From the NCBI GenBank assembly GCA_001725355.1, contig MEGD01000007.1, positions 245,364 through 309,363 on the forward strand: DNA of 64,000 nucleotides, read 5' to 3'. Below are positions 22,098 through 31,198 of the stretch, in pieces. The notes beneath the pieces were generated by a model. That model ran no database searches, was not told the origin of the DNA, and saw only the letters and a list, made by a program, of their open reading frames with translations. Within the stretch, counting starts at the first letter, position 1; the number at the start of each line of letters is the position of its first letter. Both the position numbers and the translations under genes were made by a program. The DNA is from Novosphingobium sp. SCN 66-18 (GTDB lineage: Bacteria; Pseudomonadota; Alphaproteobacteria; Sphingomonadales; Sphingomonadaceae).

Positions 22098-22106
22098 TCG
22101 GCAAAT

Positions 22107-22131
22107 TCCGGCCCGCACAGCGCGGGCCGGA
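22107..22131. terminator. bidirectional terminator between paralogue 2 and gatB
   Basis: TCCGGCCCGC and GCGGGCCGGA pair across ACAGC between two convergent genes, 10 bases after the first stop and 4 before the gatB stop. Confidence 0.6.
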
Positions 22132-22134
22132 GCG

Positions 22135-23628
22135 TTACCCCAGCTTCTTCTTCAGCAGTTCGTTGACCAGCTGCGGGTTGGCCTTGCCCTGCATGGCCTT
22201 CATCGTCTGGCCCACGAAGAAGCCGAACAGCGCTTCCTTGCCGCCCCGGTATTGTTCGACCTTGTCGGCATTGTCAGCCAGCACCTTGTCCACCACCGCT
22301 TCGATCGCGCCGGTGTCGCTGGTCTGCTTCAGGCCCTCGCGCTCGACGATCGCCGCCGCGCCGTCGCCGGTTTCCAGCATCTTCTCGAGCACCTGCTTGG
22401 CGATCGAGCCGGAAATCGTGCCATCGCCCACCAGCGCCAGCAGCTCGGCCGCGCCTTCGGGGCTGACCGGCGAATCCTCAAGGCCGCGGCCCAGCTTGTT
22501 GAGCGCGCCGAACAGTTCGGAGGTCAGCCAGTTGGCCGCCTGCTTCGCCACGTCGGCTTCGCCCTTGCCCTGCTTGCCCGCGCTTTCGGCCAGCAGCTTC
22601 TCGAACCAGCGCGCGGTTTCCACGTCGGCGGTCAGCACACCGGCGTTGTAGGGCGAGAGGCCCAGCACGGTTTCGTAGCGGTGGCGCTTGGCGTCCGGCA
22701 GTTCGGGCAGGCTGGCGCGGCATTCCTCCAGAAACGCGTCTTCCAGTTCCAGCGGCAGCAGGTCCGGATCGGGGAAGTAGCGGTAATCGTGCGCGTCTTC
22801 CTTCGACCGCATCGAGCGGGTGGAGCCGCTGTCCGGATCGAACAGCCGGGTTTCCTGCACGATCTTGCCCCCGCTCTCCAGCACATCGACCTGGCGGTTC
22901 GCCTCGTGCTCGATCGCCTGCATTACGAAGCGGACCGAATTGACGTTCTTGGTCTCGGTGCGCGTGCCGAACGGCTCGCCCGGCCGGCGGACCGAGACGT
23001 TGACGTCGGCGCGCATCGAGCCCTGGTCCATGTTGCCGTCGCACGATCCGACATAGCGCAGGATCGTGCGCAGCTTGGTGAGATAGGCCCCCGCCTCGGC
23101 CGGCGAGCGCATGTCGGGCCGGCTGACGATCTCCATCAGCGCCACGCCCGATCGGTTCAGGTCCACGTAGGACATCGTCGGGTGCTGATCGTGCATCAGC
23201 TTGCCCGCGTCCTGCTCCACGTGGATGCGTTCGATGCCGATGGTCTTGGTGCTTTCGGGGTCCTTCTCGTCGAGCTGGATCTCGATCGTGCCCTCGCCCA
23301 CCAGCGGGTGATAGAGCTGGCTGATCTGGTAGCCCTGCGGCAGATCGGCATAGAAGTAGTTCTTGCGGTCGAAGCGCGACCATGTGTTGATCTGCGCGTT
23401 GATCGCCATGCCCGTGCGCACCGCCTGGCGGATGCATTCGCGGTTGGGCACCGGCAGCATCCCCGGCATCGCCGCGTCGACAAGGCTGACCTGGCTGTTC
23501 GGCTCGGCCCCGAAGGCGGTGGCCGATCCCGAGAACAGCTTGGCGTTGGACGTGACCTGCGCATGGACTTCGAGGCCGATCACGACCTCCCATTCCCCCG
23601 TTGCGCCCTGAATGCGATAGCTGCTCAT
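22135..23628 (-). CDS. gatB: Asp-tRNA(Asn)/Glu-tRNA(Gln) amidotransferase subunit B
   Basis: 497 residues, full length. It opens with [23 protein letters not shown], has the zinc and kinase core with [20 protein letters not shown] and the [11 protein letters not shown] segment, and ends in the helical YqeY-like tail (about 410-497). GatB activates the mischarged Glu-tRNA(Gln) by phosphorylation and receives ammonia from GatA. It is the last gene of gatC-gatA-gatB; 94 bases holding a palindromic repeat lie between gatA and gatB. The complex implies that this organism makes Gln-tRNA or Asn-tRNA indirectly. Confidence 0.96.
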   Translation of the reverse strand: MSSYRIQGATGEWEVVIGLEVHAQVTSNAKLFSGSATAFGAEPNSQVSLVDAAMPGMLPVPNRECIRQAVRTGMAINAQINTWSRFDRKNYFYADLPQGYQISQLYHPLVGEGTIEIQLDEKDPESTKTIGIERIHVEQDAGKLMHDQHPTMSYVDLNRSGVALMEIVSRPDMRSPAEAGAYLTKLRTILRYVGSCDGNMDQGSMRADVNVSVRRPGEPFGTRTETKNVNSVRFVMQAIEHEANRQVDVLESGGKIVQETRLFDPDSGSTRSMRSKEDAHDYRYFPDPDLLPLELEDAFLEECRASLPELPDAKRHRYETVLGLSPYNAGVLTADVETARWFEKLLAESAGKQGKGEADVAKQAANWLTSELFGALNKLGRGLEDSPVSPEGAAELLALVGDGTISGSIAKQVLEKMLETGDGAAAIVEREGLKQTSDTGAIEAVVDKVLADNADKVEQYRGGKEALFGFFVGQTMKAMQGKANPQLVNELLKKKLG

Positions 23629-23638
23629 CTCGTTCTTC

Positions 23639-23719
23639 CGTCATCCCCGCGAAAGCGGGGATCTCGTTGATCTGGGTCGGACCTTCCGGCCCGAGACCCC
23701 GGCTTGCGCCGGGGTGACG
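23639..23719. repeat. nested palindromic intergenic repeat inside the gat operon
   Basis: Two hairpins, CCCCGC-GAAA-GCGGGG at 23645-23660 and a related CCCCGGC-N4-GCCGGGG at 23697-23714, are themselves arranged as a long imperfect inverted repeat: the left flank CGTCATCCCCG...ATCTCG matches the reverse complement of CGAGACCCCGG...GGTGACG. This architecture and the GTCATCCCCGC / CCGGGGTGACG ends are typical of dispersed repeats in sphingomonad genomes. It sits between the gatA stop and the gatB start, where it may also stabilise or attenuate the operon transcript. Confidence 0.75.
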
Positions 23720-23722
23720 CGA

Positions 23723-25219
23723 TTACCACCACTTCGCCGGCTTGGCCGCGAACCCCGCGCGTTGCTCGATCGCCAGCCCGGCGTTCAGCACGCCCTGTTC
23801 GTCGAAGGCCTTGCCGATGATCTGCAGGCCCAGCGGCAGCCCGTTGCGGTCCACCCCGGCGGGCACCGACATCGCCGGAAGGCCGGCAAGGCTGGCGGGC
23901 ACCGAGAACACGTCGTTCAGGTACATCGCCAGCGGATCGTCGCTCTTTTCGCCCAGCGCGAAGGCGGCCGTCGGCGCGGTCGGCGCCAGGATCACGTCGA
24001 CCTCGGTGAAGGCGTTCCTAAAGTCGAGGCTGATCAGCGTGCGGACCTTCTGCGCCTGCGTGTAATAGGCGTCGTAGAACCCGGCCGAGAGCACATAGGT
24101 GCCGATCAGGATGCGGCGCTTGACCTCCGCGCCGAAGCCGGCCGCGCGCGTGGCGGCGTACATGTCCTGCAGGTTCGCGCCATCGGGCAGTTCGCGCAGG
24201 CCATAGCGCACGCCATCATAGCGCGCGAGGTTGGACGAGGCTTCGGCCGGCGCGATGATGTAATAGGTCGGCAGCGCGTACTTGGTATGCGGCAGCGAGA
24301 TATCCACGATCTCCGCGCCCGCGTCCTTCAGCCAGGCGATGCCGTCGTCCCACGATTTCGCGACATCCGGGTCCATGCCATCCATGCGGTATTCGCGCGG
24401 GATGCCGACCTTCTTGCCCCGCAGGTCGCCCGAGAGCCCCGCTTCCCACGCGGGCACCGGCAGATCGAGGCTGGTCGCGTCCTTGGAATCGAACCCCGCC
24501 ATCGCTTCCAGCATGATCGCGCAATCGCGCACGTCGCGCGCCATCGGCCCGGCCTGATCGAGCGAGCTGGCAAAGGCCACGATGCCCCAGCGCGAACAGC
24601 GGCCATACGTCGGCTTGATGCCCGAGATGCCGGTGAAGGCCGCCGGCTGGCGGATCGAACCGCCGGTGTCGGTCCCGGTCGCGGCCGGTGCCAGGCGCGC
24701 GGCGACGGCGGCCGAGGAACCGCCCGACGAACCGCCGGGCGCCAGCGGCGCGGTATCGCCCAGGCGACGCCAGGGCGAGATCACGTTGCCGAAAGCACTG
24801 GTCTCGTTCGACGAACCCATCGCGAACTGATCGAGGTTCAGCTTGCCCAGCATCCCCGCGCCGGCATCCCACAGCTTGCTGCTGACCGTGCTTTCATACT
24901 CGGGCGTGAAGCCTTCGAGGATGTGGCTGGCGGCGGTGGTCTGCACGCCCTTGGTGGCGAACAGGTCCTTCATGCCGATCGGCACGCCCGCCATCTTGCC
25001 CAGCGCCTTGCCGGCAGCACGGTCCGCATCGACCTTCGCGGCCGCTTCCAGCGCCTTTTCGGGCGTGGTGACGATGAAGGCGTTGAGCGCGGGCTGCGCT
25101 GCCGCCACCGCCGCGTTGAACGCGGTGGCGACTTCGGTGGCGGTAAATGCGCCCTTCGCCACACCTTCGCGGATGGCGGCGATGCCCAGTTCGGTCAGTT
25201 CGTTTGCGGTATTTGGCAT
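23723..25219 (-). CDS. gatA: Asp-tRNA(Asn)/Glu-tRNA(Gln) amidotransferase subunit A
   Basis: 498 residues. The amidase-signature core is complete: [10 protein letters not shown] (catalytic Lys, about 78), and [14 protein letters not shown] (about 158-171) with the cis-Ser and nucleophile Ser. GatA releases ammonia from glutamine and channels it to GatB. Its ATG overlaps the gatC stop by one base (TAATG), so the two are translationally coupled. The gene order C-A-B is the usual one. Confidence 0.96.
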   Translation of the reverse strand: MPNTANELTELGIAAIREGVAKGAFTATEVATAFNAAVAAAQPALNAFIVTTPEKALEAAAKVDADRAAGKALGKMAGVPIGMKDLFATKGVQTTAASHILEGFTPEYESTVSSKLWDAGAGMLGKLNLDQFAMGSSNETSAFGNVISPWRRLGDTAPLAPGGSSGGSSAAVAARLAPAATGTDTGGSIRQPAAFTGISGIKPTYGRCSRWGIVAFASSLDQAGPMARDVRDCAIMLEAMAGFDSKDATSLDLPVPAWEAGLSGDLRGKKVGIPREYRMDGMDPDVAKSWDDGIAWLKDAGAEIVDISLPHTKYALPTYYIIAPAEASSNLARYDGVRYGLRELPDGANLQDMYAATRAAGFGAEVKRRILIGTYVLSAGFYDAYYTQAQKVRTLISLDFRNAFTEVDVILAPTAPTAAFALGEKSDDPLAMYLNDVFSVPASLAGLPAMSVPAGVDRNGLPLGLQIIGKAFDEQGVLNAGLAIEQRAGFAAKPAKWW

Positions 25220-25521
25220 TACTCGATCACCTTGGGCACGCCGAAGAAGCCGTGTTCGGCCGCCGGCGCATTGGCCAGCACCGCATCGCGAATGCCGCCG
25301 CCGGTCAGCGGATCGGCGTTCACCACATCATCGCGCAGGCGCAGGGTATTGGGGATCACGGCGGTCATCGGCTCGATGCCGGCGACGTCCACTTCCCCCA
25401 GTTGCTCGACCCAGGCCAGAATGCCGTTGAGTTCGGGGACCATCGCCTCAAGCTCCGGTTTGGTAACCTTGAGGCGGGCCAGCGAGGCGATCTTCGCCAC
25501 CGTGGCGGTATCTACGGACAT
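25219..25521 (-). CDS. gatC: Asp-tRNA(Asn)/Glu-tRNA(Gln) amidotransferase subunit C
   Basis: 100 residues from ATG 25521 ([17 protein letters not shown]), chosen over an upstream Met because it gives the normal GatC length and N-terminus. GatC is a small helical clamp that stabilises the GatA-GatB interface; the [17 protein letters not shown] segment near 55-72 and the final [10 protein letters not shown] are typical. First gene of the operon. Confidence 0.95.
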   Translation of the reverse strand: MSVDTATVAKIASLARLKVTKPELEAMVPELNGILAWVEQLGEVDVAGIEPMTAVIPNTLRLRDDVVNADPLTGGGIRDAVLANAPAAEHGFFGVPKVIE

Positions 25522-25616
25522 GGGATTTCCCTGCCTTGGACAAACGGAAAAACAAAGGACGCCGCGCGCTAGCATCGCGCGCGGCGTCCTTCAAGCGAAC
25601 GGACGGAAACGCGCGA

Positions 25617-26195
25617 TCAGCGCTGCGGGGCTTCCCCGGCGGGCGGCGCGCCATGCGGGCCACCGTGCGGACCGCCGGGCATGCCCTGCATCCCTTGCAT
25701 CTGTTGCAGGACGCGGCGCTGCTGCTCCAGTTCGGCGGCGCTCTTGAAATCGATCAGTTCGACTTCGAACACCAGATCGCTGTTCGCCGGGATCACCACT
25801 TCGCCGGTGCCCTGGTTGGTCTGCGGACGATCGCCATAGGCATCGGCGGCCGGAATCTCGAGCCGGTACTTGCCGCCGCGCTTCATCATCTGAAGCCCCT
25901 TGGAGAAGCCGGGGATCACGCCATCGACCGGCATGGCGACGCGTTCGCCGCGATCGAATTCCTTGCCGGTGGACGCGAGCCGCCCGACATAGTTCACCAG
26001 CGCGACATCGCCCGTCTTCGGCGATTCGCCTTCACCCTGCTTGATTGCCTCGACATAGACCGCCGCAAAGTGCTGCGGCCGCGCAGCATAGGCCCCGCCG
26101 ATCCCGATCAAGGCGGCCACGGCAACGCCAAGCCAGATCTTGGTGACCGATCCCTGCGCAACAGGCTGCAGCGGAACGCGCGTGATTTCGGACAT
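25617..26195 (-). CDS. membrane-anchored FKBP-type peptidyl-prolyl isomerase
   Basis: 192 residues from ATG 26195; the frame is open further upstream but without a leader. Residues about 20-38 form one membrane segment (WLGVAVAALIGIGGAYAA), then an FKBP domain (about 60-150) with DVALVNYVGRLASTGKEFD, GVIPGFSKGLQMMKRGGKY and the closing VFEVELIDF. It would speed proline isomerisation in the periplasm while anchored in the inner membrane. The tail (150-192) is rich in Gln, Met and Gly-Pro-His repeats (GGPHGGPHGA), which may bind metal or stay disordered. It lies 95 bases upstream of gatC on the same strand. Confidence 0.9.
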   Translation of the reverse strand: MSEITRVPLQPVAQGSVTKIWLGVAVAALIGIGGAYAARPQHFAAVYVEAIKQGEGESPKTGDVALVNYVGRLASTGKEFDRGERVAMPVDGVIPGFSKGLQMMKRGGKYRLEIPAADAYGDRPQTNQGTGEVVIPANSDLVFEVELIDFKSAAELEQQRRVLQQMQGMQGMPGGPHGGPHGAPPAGEAPQR

Positions 26196-26343
26196 TGCTT
26201 CCCCTTTTGAGCGCCCCGGTCTGAGGCTCCCCCTGCGGTAAGGCGCGAATCGCCATCGGCCGCAAAGGCCAGATGTGCGAAAGGGCGCCGCGATGACGGC
26301 GCCCCTCTTGGCCCAGCCGGGCCGTCGCGGCAAGAGGCTAGAT

Positions 26344-26371
26344 GGCGGATGAGACCAACGTCTCTTCCGCC
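26344..26371 (-). terminator. hairpin after rpsU
   Basis: GGCGGA-T-GAGAC pairs with GTCTC-T-TCCGCC across CAAC, with a T-T mismatch, 10 bases past the rpsU stop on the minus strand. Likely terminator, although no long T-run follows. Confidence 0.55.
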
Positions 26372-26380
26372 GCCCGAACC

Positions 26381-26587
26381 TTACTTGGCGCCGTCGCGCT
26401 CCAGCCGCTTGCGCTCCAGCTTGCGGGCGCGGCGAACGGCCGCGGCCTTTTCGCGGGCGCGCTTTTCGGAGGGCTTTTCGTAGTGGCGACGCAGCTTCAT
26501 TTCGCGATACACGCCTTCACGCTGCAGCTTCTTCTTGAGCGCGCGAAGAGCCTGGTCGACATTGTTGTCGCGAACGAGAATCTGCAT
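26381..26587 (-). CDS. rpsU: 30S ribosomal protein S21
   Basis: 68 residues from ATG 26587 ([21 protein letters not shown]), the standard S21 start; the longer frame adds 14 unrelated residues. The protein is short, helical and extremely basic, with [20 protein letters not shown] in the middle. S21 sits on the small subunit platform near the anti-Shine-Dalgarno and aids initiation. It is monocistronic with its own hairpin and is divergent from crcB. Confidence 0.95.
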   Translation of the reverse strand: MQILVRDNNVDQALRALKKKLQREGVYREMKLRRHYEKPSEKRAREKAAAVRRARKLERKRLERDGAK

Positions 26588-26798
26588 AAACCGACACACC
26601 TCAAACAGCTTCAGGCGAGAGCCCGCCAATCATGCGGGGGTCACCGTGATTCGGGAACACGAACGGGGCCGAATCCATGCTGGACCGGCTCCAACCGGCG
26701 GCCCGTTAGCAGTGCGCCGAACGAAAGGCAAGCAAACTCGCGCCCTGATCGTTCCCCCGCCCTTCCCCCGGAGCCGCTGAACGTCTAAGGCCGCAACC

Positions 26799-27200
26799 AT
26801 GAATCCTCCCTCAACCTTGCAGGCCACGCTGCTGGTCGCCGCTGGCGGCGCCGGCGGATCGGTGCTGCGCTATCATGCCGGACGGCTCGTCATGGGCATC
26901 GCCGGCCCCAACGCGGCCTTTCCCTGGCCCACCTTCTCGATCAACGTCGCGGGCAGCCTGCTGATGGGGCTGCTGGCGGGCTGGCTCGCCCGGCATGGAG
27001 CAAGTGGCGAAGCCTGGCGGCTGCTGCTAGCGGTGGGCGTGCTGGGCGGCTTCACCACGTTCTCCTCGTTCAGCCTCGAAACCGCGATGCTGATCGAGCG
27101 CGGGCTGATCGGCACGGCCACGGCTTATGCCGCGGGTTCGCTGGCGGCGGGCCTCGCCGGGTTGTTCCTGGGCCTTTTCGTGATGCGGGCAGCGGCATGA
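26799..27200 (+). CDS. crcB: fluoride channel CrcB/Fluc
   Basis: 133 residues with four membrane segments. Signatures: GGAGGSVLRYHAGR near 16-29, FSINVAGSLLMGLLAG near 46-61 with the pore Asn, and GGFTTFSSFSLE near 84-95 with the Phe-box and Na-binding Thr-Thr region. Fluc proteins form dual-topology dimers that let fluoride out of the cell. No fluoride riboswitch is recognisable in the 211 bases upstream. First gene of a chain of six overlapping genes; its stop overlaps the next start by 4 bases. Confidence 0.93.
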   Translation: MNPPSTLQATLLVAAGGAGGSVLRYHAGRLVMGIAGPNAAFPWPTFSINVAGSLLMGLLAGWLARHGASGEAWRLLLAVGVLGGFTTFSSFSLETAMLIERGLIGTATAYAAGSLAAGLAGLFLGLFVMRAAA

Positions 27201-28387
27201 GCGAGGAAGTCCGCCAGTTCACCATCGCGCACGACGATGACGACATCCGGCTCGACCGCTGGTTCAAGCGCCATCTGCCGCAAGTGGGCTTCGCCACGGT
27301 CTCGCGCTGGGCGCGCACCGGCCAGATCCGTGTCGATGGCAAGCGCGCCGACGTCGATACCCGGCTGACAAAGGGGCAAGTGCTGCGCGTGCCGCCGGGC
27401 GGGACCATCCCACTGGCGGGTGGCAAGGGCGCCCGCCCGCGCAAGCCGCTGACCGAGGAGCAGATCGCGCTGGCCGAATCCATGGTGCTGGAGAAAGACC
27501 GCGCCGCGATCGTGCTCAACAAGCCCCCCGGCCTTGCCACGCAGGGCGGCAGCGGCACCCACGAGCATGTCGACGGGCTGCTCGATGCCTATGCCGAGGA
27601 CAAGGGGCCGCGCCCGCGCCTGGTTCACCGGCTCGACAAGGACACTTCTGGCGTCCTCCTGATCGCCCGCACGCCCGGCAGCGCAGCGTTCTTCTCCAAG
27701 CGCTTCTCCGGCCGGTCGGCCAGGAAGATCTACTGGGCGCTGGTCACCGGCATTCCCGACATCTCGGACGGGTTGATCGAACTCCCGCTGGCCAAGCAGC
27801 CGGGCACCGGCGGCGAGAAGATGATGGTCGATGAAAGCGGCCAGGGCCAGGCGGCGCGCACCCGCTATCGCGTGGTTGATCGCGCCGGCAACCGGGCGGC
27901 CTGGGTGGAGCTCCAGCCGCTGACCGGCCGCACCCACCAGCTTCGCGTCCACATGGCGGCGATCGGCCATCCGATCGTCGGCGATGGCAAATATGGCGGA
28001 CAGGCGGCGTTCCTGACCGGCAGCATCAGCCGCAAGATGCACCTCCACGCTCGCCGGCTGCGCATCGAGCATCCCGAAGGCGATCTGATCGACGTGACCG
28101 CGCCGCTGCCCGAGCATTTCGCCGCCAGCATGGCGCAACTGGGCTTCGACGAGGCGGACGGCGACCTCCCGCTCGAACCGGTCAAGCTGGTCGACGAGAA
28201 GGACGAACAGAAGCGCGCGGCCAAGGCCCATGCCAAGCAGTACCGCAAGGAACGGCGCGGCGAACGGCGCAAGCGGGCCGATGGCCCCACCGGCCGCAAG
28301 CCCACCGGCAAGCGCGCCGCCGCGAAGCCCGCCGCCAAGAAGCCGGCCGCGCGCAAGACGCCGTCGCCCCGCCCGCCCAAGCGCTGA
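27197..28387 (+). CDS. RluA family 23S rRNA pseudouridine synthase (RluC-like)
   Basis: 396 residues. An S4 RNA-binding domain (about 10-75, DIRLDRWFKRHLP...GQIRVDGKRA) precedes the catalytic domain with PRLVHRLDKDTSGVLLIAR near 138-156, whose HRLDxxTSG carries the catalytic Asp. GRTHQLRVHMAAIGHPIVGD near 241-260 completes the RluA family pattern. The target is likely 23S rRNA (positions modified by RluC or RluD), but which one cannot be read from sequence. The last 60 residues are a Lys/Ala/Pro tail, unusual in length and probably disordered and RNA-binding. Confidence 0.9.
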   Translation: MSEEVRQFTIAHDDDDIRLDRWFKRHLPQVGFATVSRWARTGQIRVDGKRADVDTRLTKGQVLRVPPGGTIPLAGGKGARPRKPLTEEQIALAESMVLEKDRAAIVLNKPPGLATQGGSGTHEHVDGLLDAYAEDKGPRPRLVHRLDKDTSGVLLIARTPGSAAFFSKRFSGRSARKIYWALVTGIPDISDGLIELPLAKQPGTGGEKMMVDESGQGQAARTRYRVVDRAGNRAAWVELQPLTGRTHQLRVHMAAIGHPIVGDGKYGGQAAFLTGSISRKMHLHARRLRIEHPEGDLIDVTAPLPEHFAASMAQLGFDEADGDLPLEPVKLVDEKDEQKRAAKAHAKQYRKERRGERRKRADGPTGRKPTGKRAAAKPAAKKPAARKTPSPRPPKR

Positions 28388-28989
28388 TGCATCCCAACCC
28401 CGCCTTCCGCAGCGACGATCGCGATCTGCACGAAGCGCTGATCGCGGAAATCGGTTTCGGCATGGTGTTCCTGACCACGCCGGACGGGCCGCGCGTGGCG
28501 CACACGCCGCTGCTTTCGACCGGCGATGGCGCGGTGCAGTTCCATCTCGCGCGCGGCAATGCGCTGACCCGCCACCTTGACGGCGCCATGGCGCTGGCGG
28601 TGGTCAACGGGCCGGACTGCTATGTCAGCCCGCGCTGGTATGCCGATGCCGCGCAGGTGCCGACGTGGAACTACGTGGCACTGGAACTGGAAGGGCGCGT
28701 GCGGCGCATGGATCAGGATGGCCTGCGCGCGCTGCTGGATGGGCTTTCCGCGCGGCATGAGGAGCGCATCGCCGATGGCGCGCCATGGACCATGGACAAG
28801 ATGCCGGAATCGCAACTGCGGCAGATGATGGGCGCGATCGTGGGCTTCGAGATGGAAGTGTTGGCCTGGCGGCCCACGTTCAAGCTTTCGCAGAACAAGC
28901 CGGCCGACGAACGCACCCGCGTGGCGGCGGGTCTGGAGGCCGAGGGATCGCCCGCCATCGCCGAACTGATGAGGAAGCTGGTGCCATGA
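28387..28989 (+). CDS. PaiB-like FMN-binding protein
   Basis: 200 residues, starting MHPNPAFR as is usual for the family. FMN-binding split-barrel fold: FLTTPDGPRVAHTPLL near 25-40, AVVNGPDCYVSPRWYAD near 74-90, VPTWNYVALELEG near 94-106 and the C-terminal KLSQNKPADERTRVAAGL. Bacillus PaiB was described as a negative regulator of sporulation and protease genes; in proteobacteria the role is unknown and an FMN- or heme-linked oxidoreductase is as likely. Start and stop overlap both neighbours (1 and 4 bases). Confidence 0.85.
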   Translation: MHPNPAFRSDDRDLHEALIAEIGFGMVFLTTPDGPRVAHTPLLSTGDGAVQFHLARGNALTRHLDGAMALAVVNGPDCYVSPRWYADAAQVPTWNYVALELEGRVRRMDQDGLRALLDGLSARHEERIADGAPWTMDKMPESQLRQMMGAIVGFEMEVLAWRPTFKLSQNKPADERTRVAAGLEAEGSPAIAELMRKLVP

Positions 28990-29660
28990 CGTCTGACGCG
29001 CTTCCGCGCCTTGCCATCTTCGATTGCGACGGCACGCTGGTCGATAGCCAGGCCGACATCTGCGCGGCCATGGACGCCGCCTTCGCCACCGCCGGCCTGA
29101 TCCCCCCCGATCGCACCGCCACGCGCAGGATCGTCGGCCTTTCGCTGCACGAGGCGATGCGCCGCCTGCACCCTGCCGGCGGGGACCGCGATCATGCCGC
29201 GCTGGCCGGCTACTACAAGGACGCCTTCCGCGCCCGGCGCGAGGCCGGCGTCGTGGCCGAGCCGCTCTACGAAGGCATCGCCGCGCTGGTGGAGGAACTG
29301 GCGGATGACGGCTGGCTGCTGGGCGTCGCCACCGGCAAGAGCGACCGGGGCCTTGCCCATTGCCTGGCCACCCACGGCCTTGCCGGGCATTTCGTCACGC
29401 TGCAGACGGCCGACCGGCATCCGTCCAAGCCTCACCCTTCCATGGTGGAAGCCTGCCTCGAAGCCACTGGCGCGCATCCCGCGCATACCGCCATGATCGG
29501 CGATACCGCCTATGACATGGAAATGGCGCGCAACGCGGGCATCCGGGCGTTCGGGGTGGACTGGGGCTATCACGATCCGGCGGAACTTTTCGACGCGGGC
29601 GCCGAAGCGGTCGCGACCACAATGAGCGAACTGCGCGCCTTGCTGAAAGGCATGGAATGA
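28986..29660 (+). CDS. HAD family hydrolase, phosphoglycolate phosphatase-like
   Basis: 224 residues from ATG 28986, which overlaps the preceding stop by 4 bases; the frame's upstream part is antisense-like and unrelated. HAD motifs: I, LAIFDCDGTLVDS (Asp nucleophile near 12); II, GVATGKS near 117; III, Lys in HPSKPHP; IV, MIGDTAYDMEMARNAG near 173-188. A small helical cap follows motif I, as in Gph. It dephosphorylates a small phosphometabolite in the cytoplasm; the natural substrate is undetermined. Confidence 0.88.
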   Translation: MTSDALPRLAIFDCDGTLVDSQADICAAMDAAFATAGLIPPDRTATRRIVGLSLHEAMRRLHPAGGDRDHAALAGYYKDAFRARREAGVVAEPLYEGIAALVEELADDGWLLGVATGKSDRGLAHCLATHGLAGHFVTLQTADRHPSKPHPSMVEACLEATGAHPAHTAMIGDTAYDMEMARNAGIRAFGVDWGYHDPAELFDAGAEAVATTMSELRALLKGME

Positions 29661-29881
29661 GCGCGGAGCGCGACCCGGCCATCGCCCGTTTCGCCGTGCT
29701 GCAACTGGTCCGCCTTTCCGGCACGCTGCTGGTGCTGGCCGGGGCGCTCGTCGCATCGCGCAAGGTCGGCTGGCTGTCCGGCCTTCCCGAAGCGGCGGGC
29801 TATGTCCTGATGGCTGCCGGTCTCGCCGATTTCTTCGCGCTGCCGCCCCTGCTGGCGAAGCGCTGGCGGAGTTCCGAATGA
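29657..29881 (+). CDS. small membrane protein, two predicted helices
   Basis: 74 residues. Two hydrophobic stretches (about 12-34 and 44-64) separated by a short charged turn with SRKVGWLSGLPEA; the ends are basic (LLAKRWRSSE). Start and stop overlap the HAD and ATP12 genes by 4 bases each, so it is clearly part of the coding chain. Similar short proteins precede ATP12 in related genomes as far as I recall, which would suggest a link with membrane ATP synthase assembly, but that is speculation. Confidence 0.75.
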   Translation: MSAERDPAIARFAVLQLVRLSGTLLVLAGALVASRKVGWLSGLPEAAGYVLMAAGLADFFALPPLLAKRWRSSE

Positions 29882-30573
29882 AGCGTTTCTACAAGGACGT
29901 AACCGTAGTCGCCGAAGAGGGTGGCTTTCGCGTGGCGCTGGACGGACGGGGTATCCGTACCGTTGGCGGCCGTTCCCAGATCGTCCCCAGCCGCGCACTG
30001 GCCGAGGCCATGGCCGCCGAATGGGCCGACCAGGACGAAGAGATCGACAGCACGCGCTTCGTCCTGCGCGACATGGCTGATTTCGCGCTGGATGTGGTCG
30101 CCCCCGAACGCGCGCGCACCATTGGCGAACTGCTGCCTTATGCCGAAACCGATACGCTGTGCTATCGCGCCGAGCCGGACGAGCCCTTGGCGGCGCGCCA
30201 GCGCGCGGTGTGGGAACCGCTGCTGTCCGCCATGGAAACGCGCATCGGCGTCAGCTTCCACCGCGTTTCGGGCGTGATGCACCGGCCGCAGCCCCCCGAG
30301 GCGATCGAGCGCATCGCCGGCGAGCTGGAGGGGCTGGACGCCTTCGCACTGGCCGCGCTGCGCAACACCGCCAGCCTTGCCGCGTCGCTCACGCTGGGCC
30401 TTGCCGCCATCGCCCCCGGCGCGGACGTGGAAGCGCTGTGGAACGCGGCCAATCTCGAGGAAGACTGGCAGGCGGAACTGTGGGGCAAGGATGCCGAGGC
30501 GCAGGACCGGCGCGACAAGCGCTTCGCCGCATTCAGCGCGGCGGCCCGCTTCGCGGAACTGGCGCGCGGCTAG
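29878..30573 (+). CDS. ATP12 family chaperone
   Basis: 231 residues. It begins MKRFYKDVTVVAEEGGFRVALDGRGIRT, typical of alphaproteobacterial ATP12 proteins, with IVPSRALAEAMAAEWADQ, DTLCYRAEPDEPLAARQ and the C-terminal SLTLGLAAI region where the family keeps a Glu for binding the F1 subunit. In mitochondria Atp12 escorts the F1 alpha subunit during assembly; the bacterial homologue is assumed to do the same. Last of six overlapping genes. Confidence 0.92.
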   Translation: MKRFYKDVTVVAEEGGFRVALDGRGIRTVGGRSQIVPSRALAEAMAAEWADQDEEIDSTRFVLRDMADFALDVVAPERARTIGELLPYAETDTLCYRAEPDEPLAARQRAVWEPLLSAMETRIGVSFHRVSGVMHRPQPPEAIERIAGELEGLDAFALAALRNTASLAASLTLGLAAIAPGADVEALWNAANLEEDWQAELWGKDAEAQDRRDKRFAAFSAAARFAELARG

Positions 30574-30589
30574 AACGTTCTCCGCCCGG

Positions 30590-31198
30590 TCAGCCGAACC
30601 AGTCGACCACGTCCTTCGCCACCGCGTTGGCCGCCTTGTTCAGCGCCGGCCCCACCTCGCTCGCTTCCGGCGCGACGCCCGGCACGTCCTGTTCAAAACG
30701 CTTCGTCTCGATCTTGCCGCCGGGCAGTTCCTTCACCGCATCGAAACGGACGATGACGCGCCGGCTGCGCGCGTCATAGCCCAGGTCGAGAATGCGGCCC
30801 GAAAGGCGCGGCCCGCTGACGCCAAGATCGTTCTCCACCACCAGCCTGCCGCCCTTGGCGCGCAGCGTTTCGGCCAGCAGGCGCTGGAACAGCCGCGTCG
30901 GCCGTTCGACCCATTGCGTGCCCTTGAGATAGGCGACGTTGGAATCGTCGATCTGCACAGGAATGCGCAGCACCGCCAGCCGCGCCTCCGCCGCCGGCTC
31001 CAGCACGGCGGTGGCGCCGGCCAGATTGCCGGACGCGCCCGCGCCGGCGGCTGGCGCGCTTTCGGGCGTCAGGCTCATCAGCGTGCCCGGCACCTTGGTG
31101 CCGATATTGACGCAGGCCGAAAGGGAGAGAGCGAGAGCGGGCGCCAGCAGCGGCGCGGCCAGCATCGGGTTGCGGATCATCGCGATGGTCCCTTTCAT
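30590..31198 (-). CDS. PqiC-type ABC transport auxiliary lipoprotein
   Basis: 202 residues with a lipoprotein signal peptide; the lipobox LSAC puts the lipidated Cys near 29. The domain (about 30-195) contains RLAVLRIPVQIDDSNVAYLKGTQWVERPTRLFQRLLAETLR, matching the ABC-type transport auxiliary (DUF330/PqiC) family that partners MCE proteins at the outer membrane. The start ATG 31198 overlaps the mlaD-like stop by 4 bases. It is the last gene of the four-gene transporter operon and converges with the ATP12 gene 16 bases away. Confidence 0.85.
   Translation of the reverse strand: MKGTIAMIRNPMLAAPLLAPALALSLSACVNIGTKVPGTLMSLTPESAPAAGAGASGNLAGATAVLEPAAEARLAVLRIPVQIDDSNVAYLKGTQWVERPTRLFQRLLAETLRAKGGRLVVENDLGVSGPRLSGRILDLGYDARSRRVIVRFDAVKELPGGKIETKRFEQDVPGVAPEASEVGPALNKAANAVAKDVVDWFG

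Noticed and set aside
26588-26798. Fluoride riboswitch ahead of crcB
   Set aside because: I looked for the conserved GGNGAUGG start and the CUGAUG-C-CC end of the crcB motif and found neither.
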